From assembly GCF_005937885.2 (NCBI RefSeq), contig NZ_CP042176.1, positions 3,653,501-3,717,500 of the forward strand: a stretch of 64,000 nt of DNA. Reading direction: 5' to 3'. A program made the translations under genes and the position numbers. This document shows positions 30,686 through 39,470 of the stretch, piece by piece. A model generated the notes under the pieces. That model was given only the letters and a program-made list of their open reading frames with translations, was not told where the DNA came from and did not search any database. Every line of letters begins with the position of its first letter. Position 1 is the first letter of the stretch. The stretch comes from Bradyrhizobium sp. KBS0727. GTDB taxonomy: Bacteria > Pseudomonadota > Alphaproteobacteria > Rhizobiales > Xanthobacteraceae.

Positions 30686-31126
30686 ATGGCAGCGACGCGT
30701 AGCAAGCCATTTTGGTGTTTTGCCGCGGTCTTGCTGTGGCTCCTGTGGTCCGGCGAGGGGTGGGCTGAGCCACCGCCGCTCGATAGCCTCAAGGATATCT
30801 TCGCCCGACTGCATTCCTGCTGGAAGCCGCCGCCGCTCTCAGCTGCCAATCCCATCGACATCACGGTGATCGTCAGCTTCAACCGCGAGGGCGTCATTCT
30901 CGGCCATCCCCGGATCACCTATGAATCGGAGCAGGCCAGCGACAACGACCGGCTACGGTACCGGATCGCCGTGATGGAGACATTGCAACGCTGCACGCCG
31001 TTGCCATTTACCGAGGGACTGGGCGGTGCCGTTGCCGGCCGGCCTTTGGCGATCCCTTTCAGAACCCGCAAACGTCCACCCAAACCTGAAGAGAAACGAG
31101 CATGGCTGATACAGAAAATACTTTGA
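30686..31126 (+). CDS. Secreted or anchored protein with TonB C-terminal-like domain (146 aa)
   Basis: 146 residues. A hydrophobic N-terminus (FWCFAAVLLWLLWSGEGWA) acts as signal or anchor. The rest (IDITVIVSFNREGVILGHPR, ERLQRC-like turn TLQRCTPLPFTEGLG, LAIPFRTRKRPPKP) resembles the TonB C-terminal fold. It starts 4 bases after the cyclophilin stop and overlaps the next gene by 25 bases. The partner is unknown. The proline/lysine-rich tail is unusual. Confidence 0.7.
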   Translation: MAATRSKPFWCFAAVLLWLLWSGEGWAEPPPLDSLKDIFARLHSCWKPPPLSAANPIDITVIVSFNREGVILGHPRITYESEQASDNDRLRYRIAVMETLQRCTPLPFTEGLGGAVAGRPLAIPFRTRKRPPKPEEKRAWLIQKIL

Positions 31127-31566
31127 TCCTTGAAACCACGCAGGGCCCCGTTACCATCGAGATGCGCCCCGATCTGGCGCCGGGCCATGTCGCCCGCATC
31201 AAGGAACTGGTGCGTGAGGGATTTTACGACGGCATCGTGTTCCACCGCGTGATCGAAGGTTTCATGGCTCAGACCGGCTGTCCGCACGGCACCGGAACCG
31301 GCGGCTCCGGCAAGAAGCTGAAGGCCGAATTCAACAAGGAACCGCATGTCCGCGGCACCACCTCGATGGCGCGCGCGGCAAGCCCGGACTCCGGTGACAG
31401 CCAGTTCTTCATCTGCTTCGATGACGCCTCCTTCCTCAACAACCAGTACACGGTATGGGGCAAGGTCACCTCGGGCATGGAAAACGTCGACAAGATCAAG
31501 CGCGGCGAGCCGGTCAAGGATCCGGACAAGATCGTCAAGGCGCGGATGGCCTTGGACGCGGCTTAA
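31102..31566 (+). CDS. ppiB: Cytoplasmic cyclophilin-type peptidyl-prolyl isomerase
   Basis: 154 residues without a signal peptide. Cyclophilin motifs FYDGIVFHRVIEGFMAQTGC, DSQFFICFDDASFLN and NQYTVWGKVTSGME are present. It likely assists cytoplasmic protein folding. The start ATG at 31102 lies inside the end of the TonB_C-like gene, giving a 25-base overlap that suggests coupled translation. The symbol is by family resemblance. Confidence 0.9.
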   Translation: MADTENTLILETTQGPVTIEMRPDLAPGHVARIKELVREGFYDGIVFHRVIEGFMAQTGCPHGTGTGGSGKKLKAEFNKEPHVRGTTSMARAASPDSGDSQFFICFDDASFLNNQYTVWGKVTSGMENVDKIKRGEPVKDPDKIVKARMALDAA

Positions 31567-31578
31567 GCGCCACACGCT

Positions 31579-31667
31579 GTCATTCCGGGGCGCATCGCAG
31601 ATGCGACCCCGGAATCTCGAGATTCCCCGGGGTGAGGTTCGATGCTTTGCATCGCCCCGGAATGACG
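31579..31667. repeat. REP-like palindromic intergenic element, copy C
   Basis: GTCATTCCGGGGCGCATCGC at one end and GCATCGCCCCGGAATGACG at the other, with CCGGAATCTCGAGATTCCCC between. This is the most compact copy and lies between ppiB and queA. Confidence 0.85.
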
Positions 31668-31686
31668 ATCCCTAGCCTGGGGCGCC

Positions 31687-32757
31687 ATGCGCACCGATCT
31701 CTTCGATTTCGAACTTCCTGCCTCGAGCATCGCGCTGCGGCCCGCGAGCCCGCGCGATTCCGCGCGCATGCTGGTGGTGCAGCCGGACGGTCAGCTGGAT
31801 GACCGCACCATCGCCGATCTGCCGCAGTGGCTGCAGCCGGGCGATCAACTGGTGGTCAACGACACCAAGGTGATCTCGGCGCAACTCAAGGGCCGGCGCA
31901 TCGGCCGCGAGACCGAGCCGAAGATCGAGGCGACGCTGATCAAGCGGCTCGACGGGTCGCGCTGGCAGGCGCTGGTCAAGCCGGCCAAAAAGCTCGCAGC
32001 CGGCGACGTGGTCCGCTTCGGTAACGAGGGCAAGGTCTGCCTGCTCGGCCACCTCGATGCGTCCGTCGAGGCCAAGGGCGATGAGGGCGAAGTCACGCTG
32101 TCATTCTCGTTTCACGGGCCGACACTCGATCAGGCCATTGCCGATCTCGGCAGCCCGCCGCTGCCGCCCTACATCGCCTCCAAACGCACGCCTGACGATC
32201 GCGACGTCGCCGACTACCAGACCATGTTCGCGGCCAATGAAGGTGCGGTCGCGGCCCCCACGGCGGGACTGCATTTCACGCCGACGCTGGAAGCCGCGCT
32301 GCGCGACCGTGGCGTCGCATTGCACCGGCTGACCCTGCATGTCGGGGCAGGGACGTTCCTGCCGGTCAAGGTCGACGAGACCTCCGAGCACCGGATGCAC
32401 GCCGAATGGGGCTCGGTCTCGGCCGCCACCGCCGCGGCGCTGAACACGGCGCGCGACAAGGGCGGCCGCATCGTCGCGGTCGGCACCACGTCGCTGCGGC
32501 TATTGGAGAGCGCCGCCGCCGAGGACGGCACCATCCAGCCGTTCAGCGCCGAGACGTCGATCTTCATCACGCCCGGCTATCGCTTTCGTGCGGTCGATAT
32601 TTTGCTCACCAACTTCCACCTGCCGCGCTCGACGTTGTTCATGCTGGTATCGGCCTTCTCGGGGCTCGAGATCATGAAGGCGGCCTATGCCCATGCAATC
32701 GCGGATGGATACCGCTTCTATTCCTACGGTGACGCCTGCCTGCTGTTTCGCAGCTAG
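31687..32757 (+). CDS. queA: S-adenosylmethionine:tRNA ribosyltransferase-isomerase
   Basis: 356 residues; converts preQ1 on tRNA to epoxyqueuosine using S-adenosylmethionine. Family features are the start MRTDLFDFELPASSIALRPA, the stretch NDTKVISAQLKGRR, TAGLHFTPTLEAALRDRGV, LHVGAGTFLPVKVD and NFHLPRSTLFMLVSAFSG. It lies 2.2 kb from tgt, the enzyme that inserts the queuosine precursor, so the pathway is locally clustered although not as an operon. Confidence 0.95.
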   Translation: MRTDLFDFELPASSIALRPASPRDSARMLVVQPDGQLDDRTIADLPQWLQPGDQLVVNDTKVISAQLKGRRIGRETEPKIEATLIKRLDGSRWQALVKPAKKLAAGDVVRFGNEGKVCLLGHLDASVEAKGDEGEVTLSFSFHGPTLDQAIADLGSPPLPPYIASKRTPDDRDVADYQTMFAANEGAVAAPTAGLHFTPTLEAALRDRGVALHRLTLHVGAGTFLPVKVDETSEHRMHAEWGSVSAATAAALNTARDKGGRIVAVGTTSLRLLESAAAEDGTIQPFSAETSIFITPGYRFRAVDILLTNFHLPRSTLFMLVSAFSGLEIMKAAYAHAIADGYRFYSYGDACLLFRS

Positions 32758-32960
32758 TTTGGGTGGGTGGAATCTCAATAGGTCGTCCTCCGGGAGGCGG
32801 CTGGCACGCTGGTACGAGACGTGCGCGATCCGAAGGGTGAGCGCCGACTTGGATTCATGCGCTCGGAAATCGGGTGGTTGTTCTTGCGCAGCTATTGGAA
32901 GGTCATCCCTGCCTGATCCACGCGACAAGACGCGAGACAGGAAATTCAGGAGATCAAAAG

Positions 32961-33413
32961 ATGCCGACAGTAGATGACAATAAAGCGATTGTGGGTCGCT
33001 GGTTCACGGAGTTCTGGGGCAAGACATGCAATCTTGCCGTCGTTGACGAACTCGCCTCGCCGGACATGCTCTTGCAATATTCATTGCATGAACCACGTCG
33101 CGGTCGCGACGACATCAAGGCCTTCATGACGGATTTTCGCGAGGCTTTCCCGGATCTCAATTTCTGGGGCATCGCGGACCTCATCGCGGAAGGCGATTAC
33201 GTGGTCGGCCGCTGGGCGGGAGGCGGAACCCACACGGGTCCTGCATTCTCCGACTTCTTGGCCGGGTCGCTGCCGGCGAACACCGGTCGTACGATGCGGT
33301 TTACGGGCACGACGGTCCTTAAGCTGAAGGATGGCAGGATTGTCGAGGAGATCGGCCTCGACGATGGCGTCACTGCTCTGGAGCAATTGGGCTTGATCAA
33401 GATCGCAGCCTAG
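32961..33413 (+). CDS. SnoaL/ester-cyclase-like (NTF2-fold) protein
   Basis: 150 residues with the NTF2-fold pattern: an N-terminal helix VGRWFTEFWGKTCNLAVVDE, FREAFPDLNFWGIADLIAEG, VVGRWAGGGTHTG and MRFTGTTVLKLKDGRIVEEI. These proteins bind small molecules or act as cyclases and isomerases; the substrate is unknown. The ATG at 32961 follows the AGGAGATCAAAAG ribosome site. 32758-32960 contains no gene I can support. Confidence 0.82.
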   Translation: MPTVDDNKAIVGRWFTEFWGKTCNLAVVDELASPDMLLQYSLHEPRRGRDDIKAFMTDFREAFPDLNFWGIADLIAEGDYVVGRWAGGGTHTGPAFSDFLAGSLPANTGRTMRFTGTTVLKLKDGRIVEEIGLDDGVTALEQLGLIKIAA

Positions 33414-33423
33414 CGTTCGTCTC

Positions 33424-33455
33424 CAGGTCGGTCCCGAGGAATTGGGGCCGACCTG
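33424..33455 (+). terminator. Hairpin downstream of the SnoaL-like gene
   Basis: CAGGTCGG at 33424-33431 pairs with CCGACCTG at 33448-33455, with CCC/GGG inside. The following CATTTGAG is only weakly T-rich. Confidence 0.5.
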
Positions 33456-33542
33456 CATTTGAGATACGCAATCCGCCCGAGGACTGTCGAGCCCTCCAGT
33501 TCATCATCGTCCTCGGCAACCCACCATCTTTCTTTGCCGTGT

Positions 33543-33610
33543 CGTGGTGGGTTACGGCGGAGCTCATCGGGCCGCGCGTTGCGCGGACCCGTTGGCCTAA
33601 TCCACCCTAC
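33543..33610. repeat. GTGGGTTA / CCACCCTAC repeat, third relative
   Basis: Starts CGTGGTGGGTTACGGCG and ends GGCCTAATCCACCCTAC, related to the repeats around higA at 5371 and 5791 but with a different centre. It lies just downstream of asd. Confidence 0.5.
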
Positions 33611-33619
33611 AAATCTACC

Positions 33620-34657
33620 TCACGCCATCGCGCGCTGCGGCAGCAATTCCGCGATCTGGATCGCGTTCAGCGCGGCTCCCTTCAGAAGCTGGTCCGCCGA
33701 CACGAACATCGAGATCGAATGACCTGAGGGATCGCTGAGGTCCTTGCGGATGCGGCCGGCCAGGACGTCGTCCTGGCCGGAAGCATCGACCGGCATCGGG
33801 AAGTAATTGCCGGCGCGATCATCGACGATCTTGACGCCGGGGGCACGCGCCAGGATCGCGCGCACCTCGTCCTCGGTGATCGGCCGTTCGCATTCGAAGG
33901 TGATCGCCTCGCAATGGGCGCGCAGTACCGGCACGCGGACGCAGGTGACGCCGACGGCGATCCGCTCGTCCTCGAAGATCTTCCGGGTTTCCTTGATGAC
34001 CTTGCTCTCCTCGTCGTTGTAGCCGGTCTCGGGGTCGATGGCGGTGTTGTGGCTGAACAGGTTGAAGGCGTAGGGGTGCGGCATCACCTTGGGCGTAAAA
34101 ACCTGTCCGTTGAGGCTTGCCCGCGTCGATTCCACCAGCTCTTCCATGGCGGCGGCGCCGGCGCCGCTGGCGGCCTGGTAGGTCGAGATGATCAGGCGCT
34201 TGATGCGGTTGTTCTGGTGGATCGGCCATAGCGGCACCAGCGCGGTAATCGCGGCGCAGTTCGGATTGGCGATGATGCCCTTGTGATCCCGGATGCGGTT
34301 TCCATTCACCTCGGGGATGACAAGCGGCACGTTCGGGTCCATCCGGAACGCCGAGGAATTGTCGACCACGACGGCGCCGGCCTTGACGGCGATCGGCGCG
34401 AACTTGCGCGAGATACCGCCGCCGGCCGAGAACAGCGCGATATCGACGCCGTCGAAGGAGCGCTCGGTGAGCTCCTCGATCACGATCTTCTCGCCGCGGA
34501 AATCGACGGTCTTGCCGGCCGAGCGCGCGCTCGCCAGCGCCTTCAGCCTGCCGACGCGGAATCCGCGCTTGTCCATGGTGGCGATGAATTCGGCACCGAC
34601 GGCGCCGGTCACGCCGGCAATGGCAACAACGGGATCGTGGGTCACTTTGGTCTCCAT
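33620..34657 (-). CDS. asd: Aspartate-semialdehyde dehydrogenase
   Basis: 345 residues; makes aspartate semialdehyde for lysine, threonine, methionine and diaminopimelate. Visible features: nucleotide-binding start AGVTGAVGAEFIATM, the active-site cysteine region IIANPNCAAITALVPL, and the substrate helix with HCEAITFECERPITE. It is preceded by a candidate Thr/Lys attenuator at 34681-34848. The end of the gene adjoins a short repeat. Confidence 0.96.
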   Translation of the reverse strand: METKVTHDPVVAIAGVTGAVGAEFIATMDKRGFRVGRLKALASARSAGKTVDFRGEKIVIEELTERSFDGVDIALFSAGGGISRKFAPIAVKAGAVVVDNSSAFRMDPNVPLVIPEVNGNRIRDHKGIIANPNCAAITALVPLWPIHQNNRIKRLIISTYQAASGAGAAAMEELVESTRASLNGQVFTPKVMPHPYAFNLFSHNTAIDPETGYNDEESKVIKETRKIFEDERIAVGVTCVRVPVLRAHCEAITFECERPITEDEVRAILARAPGVKIVDDRAGNYFPMPVDASGQDDVLAGRIRKDLSDPSGHSISMFVSADQLLKGAALNAIQIAELLPQRAMA

Positions 34658-34680
34658 TCTGATGTCATGCTGCAGGCAAT

Positions 34681-34710
34681 AAAAAAGCCCCGGTCCTTTT
34701 CAGGCGGGGC
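34681..34710 (-). terminator. Candidate attenuator terminator upstream of asd
   Basis: On the reverse strand GCCCCG and CGGGGC pair (with CC/GG inside the loop segment CCTGAAAAGGAC), followed by TTTTTTATTG. It sits 24-53 bases before the asd start, so it can only act on transcripts entering asd. The 5' arm can alternatively pair with 34756-34766 within the leader ORF (GGGGCCTTCGG against CCGAAGCGCCCC). Confidence 0.8.
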
Positions 34711-34739
34711 GCTTCGGTTCAGTTGATGCGATCGTTCGA

Positions 34740-34811
34740 CTACGCGCGCACGCCTCCGAAGGCCCCAGAGGGCGCTTTGGTTTTCAGGGTGCTTTTGGTC
34801 TGAAACGTCAT
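34740..34811 (-). CDS. Thr/Lys-rich leader peptide of asd attenuator (23 aa)
   Basis: The reverse strand reads MTFQTKSTLKTK at the start of a 23-codon frame ending in GGVRA then TAG. Codons 2-12 contain four Thr and three Lys, both products of the aspartate-family pathway that asd feeds. No ribosome site precedes the ATG, but a good -35/-10 lies so close that the transcript would begin at or just before the AUG, as reported for rhizobial trpL. The codons after the Thr/Lys run form the antiterminator arm. Translation is inferred. Confidence 0.7.
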   Translation of the reverse strand: MTFQTKSTLKTKAPSGAFGGVRA

Positions 34812-34819
34812 GGCGCGGA

Positions 34820-34848
34820 CTTATGCGGCAGGCCGGCGCCGCCGTCAA
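34820..34848 (-). promoter_or_regulatory. Candidate promoter of the asd leader transcript
   Basis: Reverse strand: -35 TTGACG (34843-34848), 17-base spacer, -10 CATAAG (34820-34825). The predicted start at about 34811-34814 coincides with the leader AUG. Confidence 0.65.
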
Positions 34849-34918
34849 CGGGTTTTGGGCGGAAAATCTACCCGAACGAGGTTGAACAGGGCAGCCCTGT
34901 CACGCCATAAGCTCCCAC

Positions 34919-36052
34919 ATGACTGTTCCCAACCATTTTGAGCTTCTTGGTACTAATGGTGCGGCTCGCACCGGAAAGCTGACCACGCCGCATGGCGTGG
35001 TGCGGACGCCGGCCTTCATGCCGGTCGGCACCGCGGGCGCGATGAAGGGCCTGCATTGGCGCGAGGTGCGCGATGCCGGCGCCGATATCGTGCTCGGCAA
35101 TACCTATCATCTGATGCTGCGGCCCGGCGCCGAGCGGATCGCAACACTCGGCGGCTTGCAGAAATTCACCGGCTGGAACGGACCGATGCTGACGGATTCC
35201 GGCGGCTTCCAGGTGATGTCGCTGTCGGAGTTGCGCAAGGTCAGCGAAAAGGCCGTGACCTTCCGTTCGCATATCGACGGCGCCAAGGTCGAATTGTCGC
35301 CGGAGCGCTCGATCGAGGTGCAGCGGCTGCTGGGTTCGGATATTGCGATGCAGATGGACGAATGCGTACGGCTGCCGGCCGACCGCGCCGACATCGAACG
35401 CGCGATGCAGTTGTCGCTGCGCTGGGCCGAGCGCAGCAAGCGCGCCTTTGAAAGTGCGCCTGACGGCTACATGTTGTTCGGAATCGTGCAGGGCGGCGAC
35501 GTTCCCGAATTGCGCCGCGCCAGCGCCCGCAGCCTGGTCGAGATCGGTTTCCATGGCTATGCGATCGGCGGGCTCGCGGTCGGTGAACCCCAGGCGGTGA
35601 TGCTGGCGATGATCGAAGAGACCGCGCCGGTGTTGCCGCAGGACCGCCCGCGCTATCTGATGGGCGTCGGCACGCCGGAAGACCTGCTGGAGGCGGTGGC
35701 GCGCGGCATCGACATGTTCGACTGCGTGATGCCGACACGGAACGGCCGTCACGGTATGGCGTTCACGCGGTTCGGCCAGATCAACCTTCGCAACGCGCGC
35801 CATGCCGACGATCCGCGGCCGCTCGACGAGGCGAGCGCCTGGCCGTCCGCGCGCGATTATTCGCGCGCCTATCTGCACCATCTGGTCAGGTCGGGCGAGA
35901 CGCTGGGCGCGATGCTGCTGTCGGACATCAACGTCGCGTACTACCAGCAACTGATGCTGGGCATGCGCGATGCGATTGCCGCCGGTACATTTGAGGAATT
36001 CAAAAAACAAACGCGCGCCGGTTGGGCGCGCGGTGATATCGCTGCGAGATAA
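34919..36052 (+). CDS. tgt: tRNA-guanine(34) transglycosylase, apparently zinc-free
   Basis: 377 residues; exchanges guanine 34 for preQ1 in tRNA. The active-site aspartates appear in LTDSGGFQVM (Asp93) and MFDCVMP (Asp268). The usual zinc motif CxCxxC near the C-terminus is not present: residues 304-312 read EASAWPSAR before DYSRAYLHHLVRSGE, where the bacterial enzymes I know have three cysteines and a histidine. His320/His321 remain. The only cysteines are Cys149 and Cys269. Confidence 0.93.
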   Translation: MTVPNHFELLGTNGAARTGKLTTPHGVVRTPAFMPVGTAGAMKGLHWREVRDAGADIVLGNTYHLMLRPGAERIATLGGLQKFTGWNGPMLTDSGGFQVMSLSELRKVSEKAVTFRSHIDGAKVELSPERSIEVQRLLGSDIAMQMDECVRLPADRADIERAMQLSLRWAERSKRAFESAPDGYMLFGIVQGGDVPELRRASARSLVEIGFHGYAIGGLAVGEPQAVMLAMIEETAPVLPQDRPRYLMGVGTPEDLLEAVARGIDMFDCVMPTRNGRHGMAFTRFGQINLRNARHADDPRPLDEASAWPSARDYSRAYLHHLVRSGETLGAMLLSDINVAYYQQLMLGMRDAIAAGTFEEFKKQTRAGWARGDIAAR

Positions 36053-36055
36053 GTC

Positions 36056-36271
36056 TCAGTTGCAGGCGAATCTCTTGACCGAATGCTTGGTCACAAAACC
36101 GTAACCGCAGGTATCGCAGGTCCAGAGATAGCTGATGATGTAGTCTTGGAGGTAGGCGGAAGCCTCCGCGGCCACCATGGAGTCGCAGCACACAGGGCAG
36201 GTCGGTAAATCACACCCACGCGGATCGGGCCGAGTCGCGATGGTCGACAGGATTTCAGCAACTGCTGGCAT
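36056..36271 (-). CDS. Small zinc-ribbon-like protein (71 aa)
   Basis: 71 residues with paired cysteines: TCPVCCDSM (CxxC) and TCDTCGYGF (CxxC), plus Cys20 and the terminal FACN. This suggests a zinc-ribbon or knuckle. The function is unknown. It is tail-to-tail with tgt with only 3 bases between the stops. The region to the right (36272-36504) holds the cysK promoter but nothing else I can name. Confidence 0.65.
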   Translation of the reverse strand: MPAVAEILSTIATRPDPRGCDLPTCPVCCDSMVAAEASAYLQDYIISYLWTCDTCGYGFVTKHSVKRFACN

Positions 36272-36504
36272 CGTGACCTCCTTGCGATCTGAACCTCAAT
36301 TGGACTTACGACCAAAGCATACTGCGATTAGTTTGACGATGTCGCAACACAAATGCGTTTGTTTTACGATATTTAGCTCACGGTTTGTTTTGCAACGCAG
36401 CGAATTTTTGATGGCGCCGTTTCGCGCTTGCGTCGGGGTGCGGGCACCTCCTAAGTAGGGAACCGCCGCCAGTTGTTGGCAAAACATCGCCAAAGGAGTC
36501 TGTG

Positions 36505-37482
<978 letters not shown>

Positions 37483-37484
37483 CG

Positions 37485-37724
37485 ATGGCCGACCAGCCGA
37501 GGCGACCGAGAACCCTGAACGACGCGCGGAGCGAAGCCGAAGCGGCGTTCAAGCGCACCACGACCAAGGTGGTTGAAGCGCCGGCGAAGCCTGCCGCGCT
37601 TCCCGGCGTGAAGGAGCTGGTTTCGCTGCGCATCGATCAGGATGTGCTGGAGTTCTTCCAGGAAGGCGGTTCGGGCTGGCAAGATCGCATCAACGAGGCG
37701 CTGCGCAAGGCTGCCGGAAAGTAG
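37485..37724 (+). CDS. brnA: BrnA-like antitoxin, orphan
   Basis: 79 residues with the BrnA C-terminal ribbon-helix-helix pattern VSLRIDQDVLEFFQ and GWQDRINEALRKAAG. BrnA normally pairs with BrnT toxin encoded just upstream, but here cysK is upstream and no BrnT frame is seen. It is probably co-transcribed with cysK. It may be a domesticated DNA-binding protein. The symbol is by family. Confidence 0.65.
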   Translation: MADQPRRPRTLNDARSEAEAAFKRTTTKVVEAPAKPAALPGVKELVSLRIDQDVLEFFQEGGSGWQDRINEALRKAAGK

Positions 37725-37803
37725 GCCGCCGCACCGACGCGCCATGGCTGATCGAATGGCTGGTCGAAATACCGCTGACTGAAATCTCTCTCAATCCGAA
37801 ATG

Positions 37804-37833
37804 AAAAAGCCCGGAAAATGATCCGGGCTTTTT
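37804..37833. terminator. Bidirectional intrinsic terminator between brnA and caspase gene
   Basis: AAAAAGCCCGGA and TCCGGGCTTTTT form a perfect 12-base-pair stem around AAATGA. It has T/A tracts on both sides and separates convergent genes. Confidence 0.92.
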
Positions 37834-37851
37834 GCAGTGCTGTGCAGCGGC

Positions 37852-39267
37852 TTAGCGGAGTATTCCGCCCACCACACCGCCGATGAAGCGTCCGGCTCCG
37901 GCAGGGTCTCCGCCGCCGCTGCGATAATGACCGCCGCCGCCACCACCTCCGCCGCTCGGACGGCGACGGGCGGGGCGATCGCCGTCATCTCTGGAGCTTG
38001 CCGACTGCGTCGTCGGGACGATTTCCGTCAGCAAGGCCTTGTGCTGCAGCTTGTTGAGGAAGCCGGACGCGGGATAGCCGCGGGCGGCCTGCCAGCGCGT
38101 GATCACGGCGCGGGTCTGTTCGTCGAACTTGCCGGTCACCTTGGTGTCGAAGCCAAGCCCGGTCAGGCGACGCTGCACGTCGCGGCGCTGTCCCTTGTCG
38201 AGGCCGATCTGGTCCTCGGTGACCTGGTTGGACGCTTCGCTGAACGTCGCGGGATCGACGCCGGTGGTCAGGTTGCGGGTCGTCGTGCTCGCGCCGTTCT
38301 CCAGCGCCGCAATTCGCGACAGCGCCAGCGGCTTGAATTGACCGTTCGGATAGTTGGTAAGGTAGGCGTTGAGTTCCTCCACCTTGTTGGAGTCCTTGAT
38401 CGAGCGCCAGAACTCGAGCTCGACATCGGATCCCGGCGCGGAAGCAACGGCGACCGGCGTCGCTGCCGGCGCGGCCCCGTTCGCAGTGGCGGGTGCGGGC
38501 GCGCCGTTCAGATAGACCGAGCCGATCAGGTTGGTGTGACCCCAGGGCAGTTGGCCCTTGTTGGTCTCCTCATTGACCTGGGCGCGGACCTTGGTCATCG
38601 CCTGCTGGATCTCGACGCCCGGGGTCGCAATGTTGGCGATCAGCGCGCGCGTGAACGGGCTGTTGGTGCCTTCCTGGCCGTCGAGGGCGGTCTGGCCCGG
38701 ACCGGTCGCGAACGCGATCAGGGTGCCTTCACCGGACTTCATCTCGGCAAGGCCGGTCTGCACCGACACGCTGCGGGTGGCCGAATTCGACTTGATCTTG
38801 GCGGCGAACGGATTGTCGCGGCAGGCATCGAGGAACACCAGCTTGACCTTGGCATCGCTCATGGTCTGGTCGAGCGTGAGGTCGATGTTGATGGCGGCGC
38901 CGAGCTTGACGTCCATTTCCGATTTGATGTCGGCGTCGATGGGCAGCAGATAATTGGTGCCGCTGATGGCGATGCCATGACCGGCATAGAAGAAGACGGC
39001 GACGTCGGCGCCTTGCGCCTTCTTGCCGAAGTCCAAAAGCTTCTCCGTCATCTTGTCGCGGGTGAGGTTGGTGCCTTCGACGACCTCGAAGCCGACATTG
39101 CGCAACACGCCGGCCATGGCCTTGGCATCGACCGGCGGGTTCGGAAGCTGGGCGACGTTCTTGTAGGCGCCGTTGCCGACCACGAAGGCGACGCGCCGTT
39201 CGGCGTTCGCGGCACCGGCGGAAAGCATCATGCAGAGCAGGGAAAAAATGAGGGTCGGGTAGCGCAT
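37852..39267 (-). CDS. Secreted caspase-family (C14, orthocaspase-like) protein with peptidoglycan-binding-like domain
   Basis: 471 residues: signal peptide MRYPTLIFSLLCMMLSAGAA, a caspase domain with His97 in FFYAGHGIA and Cys149 in FLDACRDNP, a variable region, then a peptidoglycan-binding-like repeat LDKGQRRDVQRRLTGLGFDT near residues 360-420, and an arginine- and glycine-rich tail. Both catalytic residues are present, so the protease is probably active in the periplasm or envelope; target unknown. Convergent with brnA across a shared terminator. Confidence 0.85.
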   Translation of the reverse strand: MRYPTLIFSLLCMMLSAGAANAERRVAFVVGNGAYKNVAQLPNPPVDAKAMAGVLRNVGFEVVEGTNLTRDKMTEKLLDFGKKAQGADVAVFFYAGHGIAISGTNYLLPIDADIKSEMDVKLGAAINIDLTLDQTMSDAKVKLVFLDACRDNPFAAKIKSNSATRSVSVQTGLAEMKSGEGTLIAFATGPGQTALDGQEGTNSPFTRALIANIATPGVEIQQAMTKVRAQVNEETNKGQLPWGHTNLIGSVYLNGAPAPATANGAAPAATPVAVASAPGSDVELEFWRSIKDSNKVEELNAYLTNYPNGQFKPLALSRIAALENGASTTTRNLTTGVDPATFSEASNQVTEDQIGLDKGQRRDVQRRLTGLGFDTKVTGKFDEQTRAVITRWQAARGYPASGFLNKLQHKALLTEIVPTTQSASSRDDGDRPARRRPSGGGGGGGGHYRSGGGDPAGAGRFIGGVVGGILR

Positions 39268-39470
39268 CTGAAATCCCCAGGCAGAATCGAAAAAATTGGC
39301 GGCAACGCTGCGCCGAGATTACACGAAAAAGCCGCACTTCGCGCGGCAAAAACGCCGCGCAAATCCAGGGAACAATCCGTTACCGCCAACGTGCGCGCGG
39401 CGGGGAGGCTATCGCACGTGCCTGGCTCCGCGCGTGATCCAGATTACAGCCGGCCGCCGGAATACCGCAA

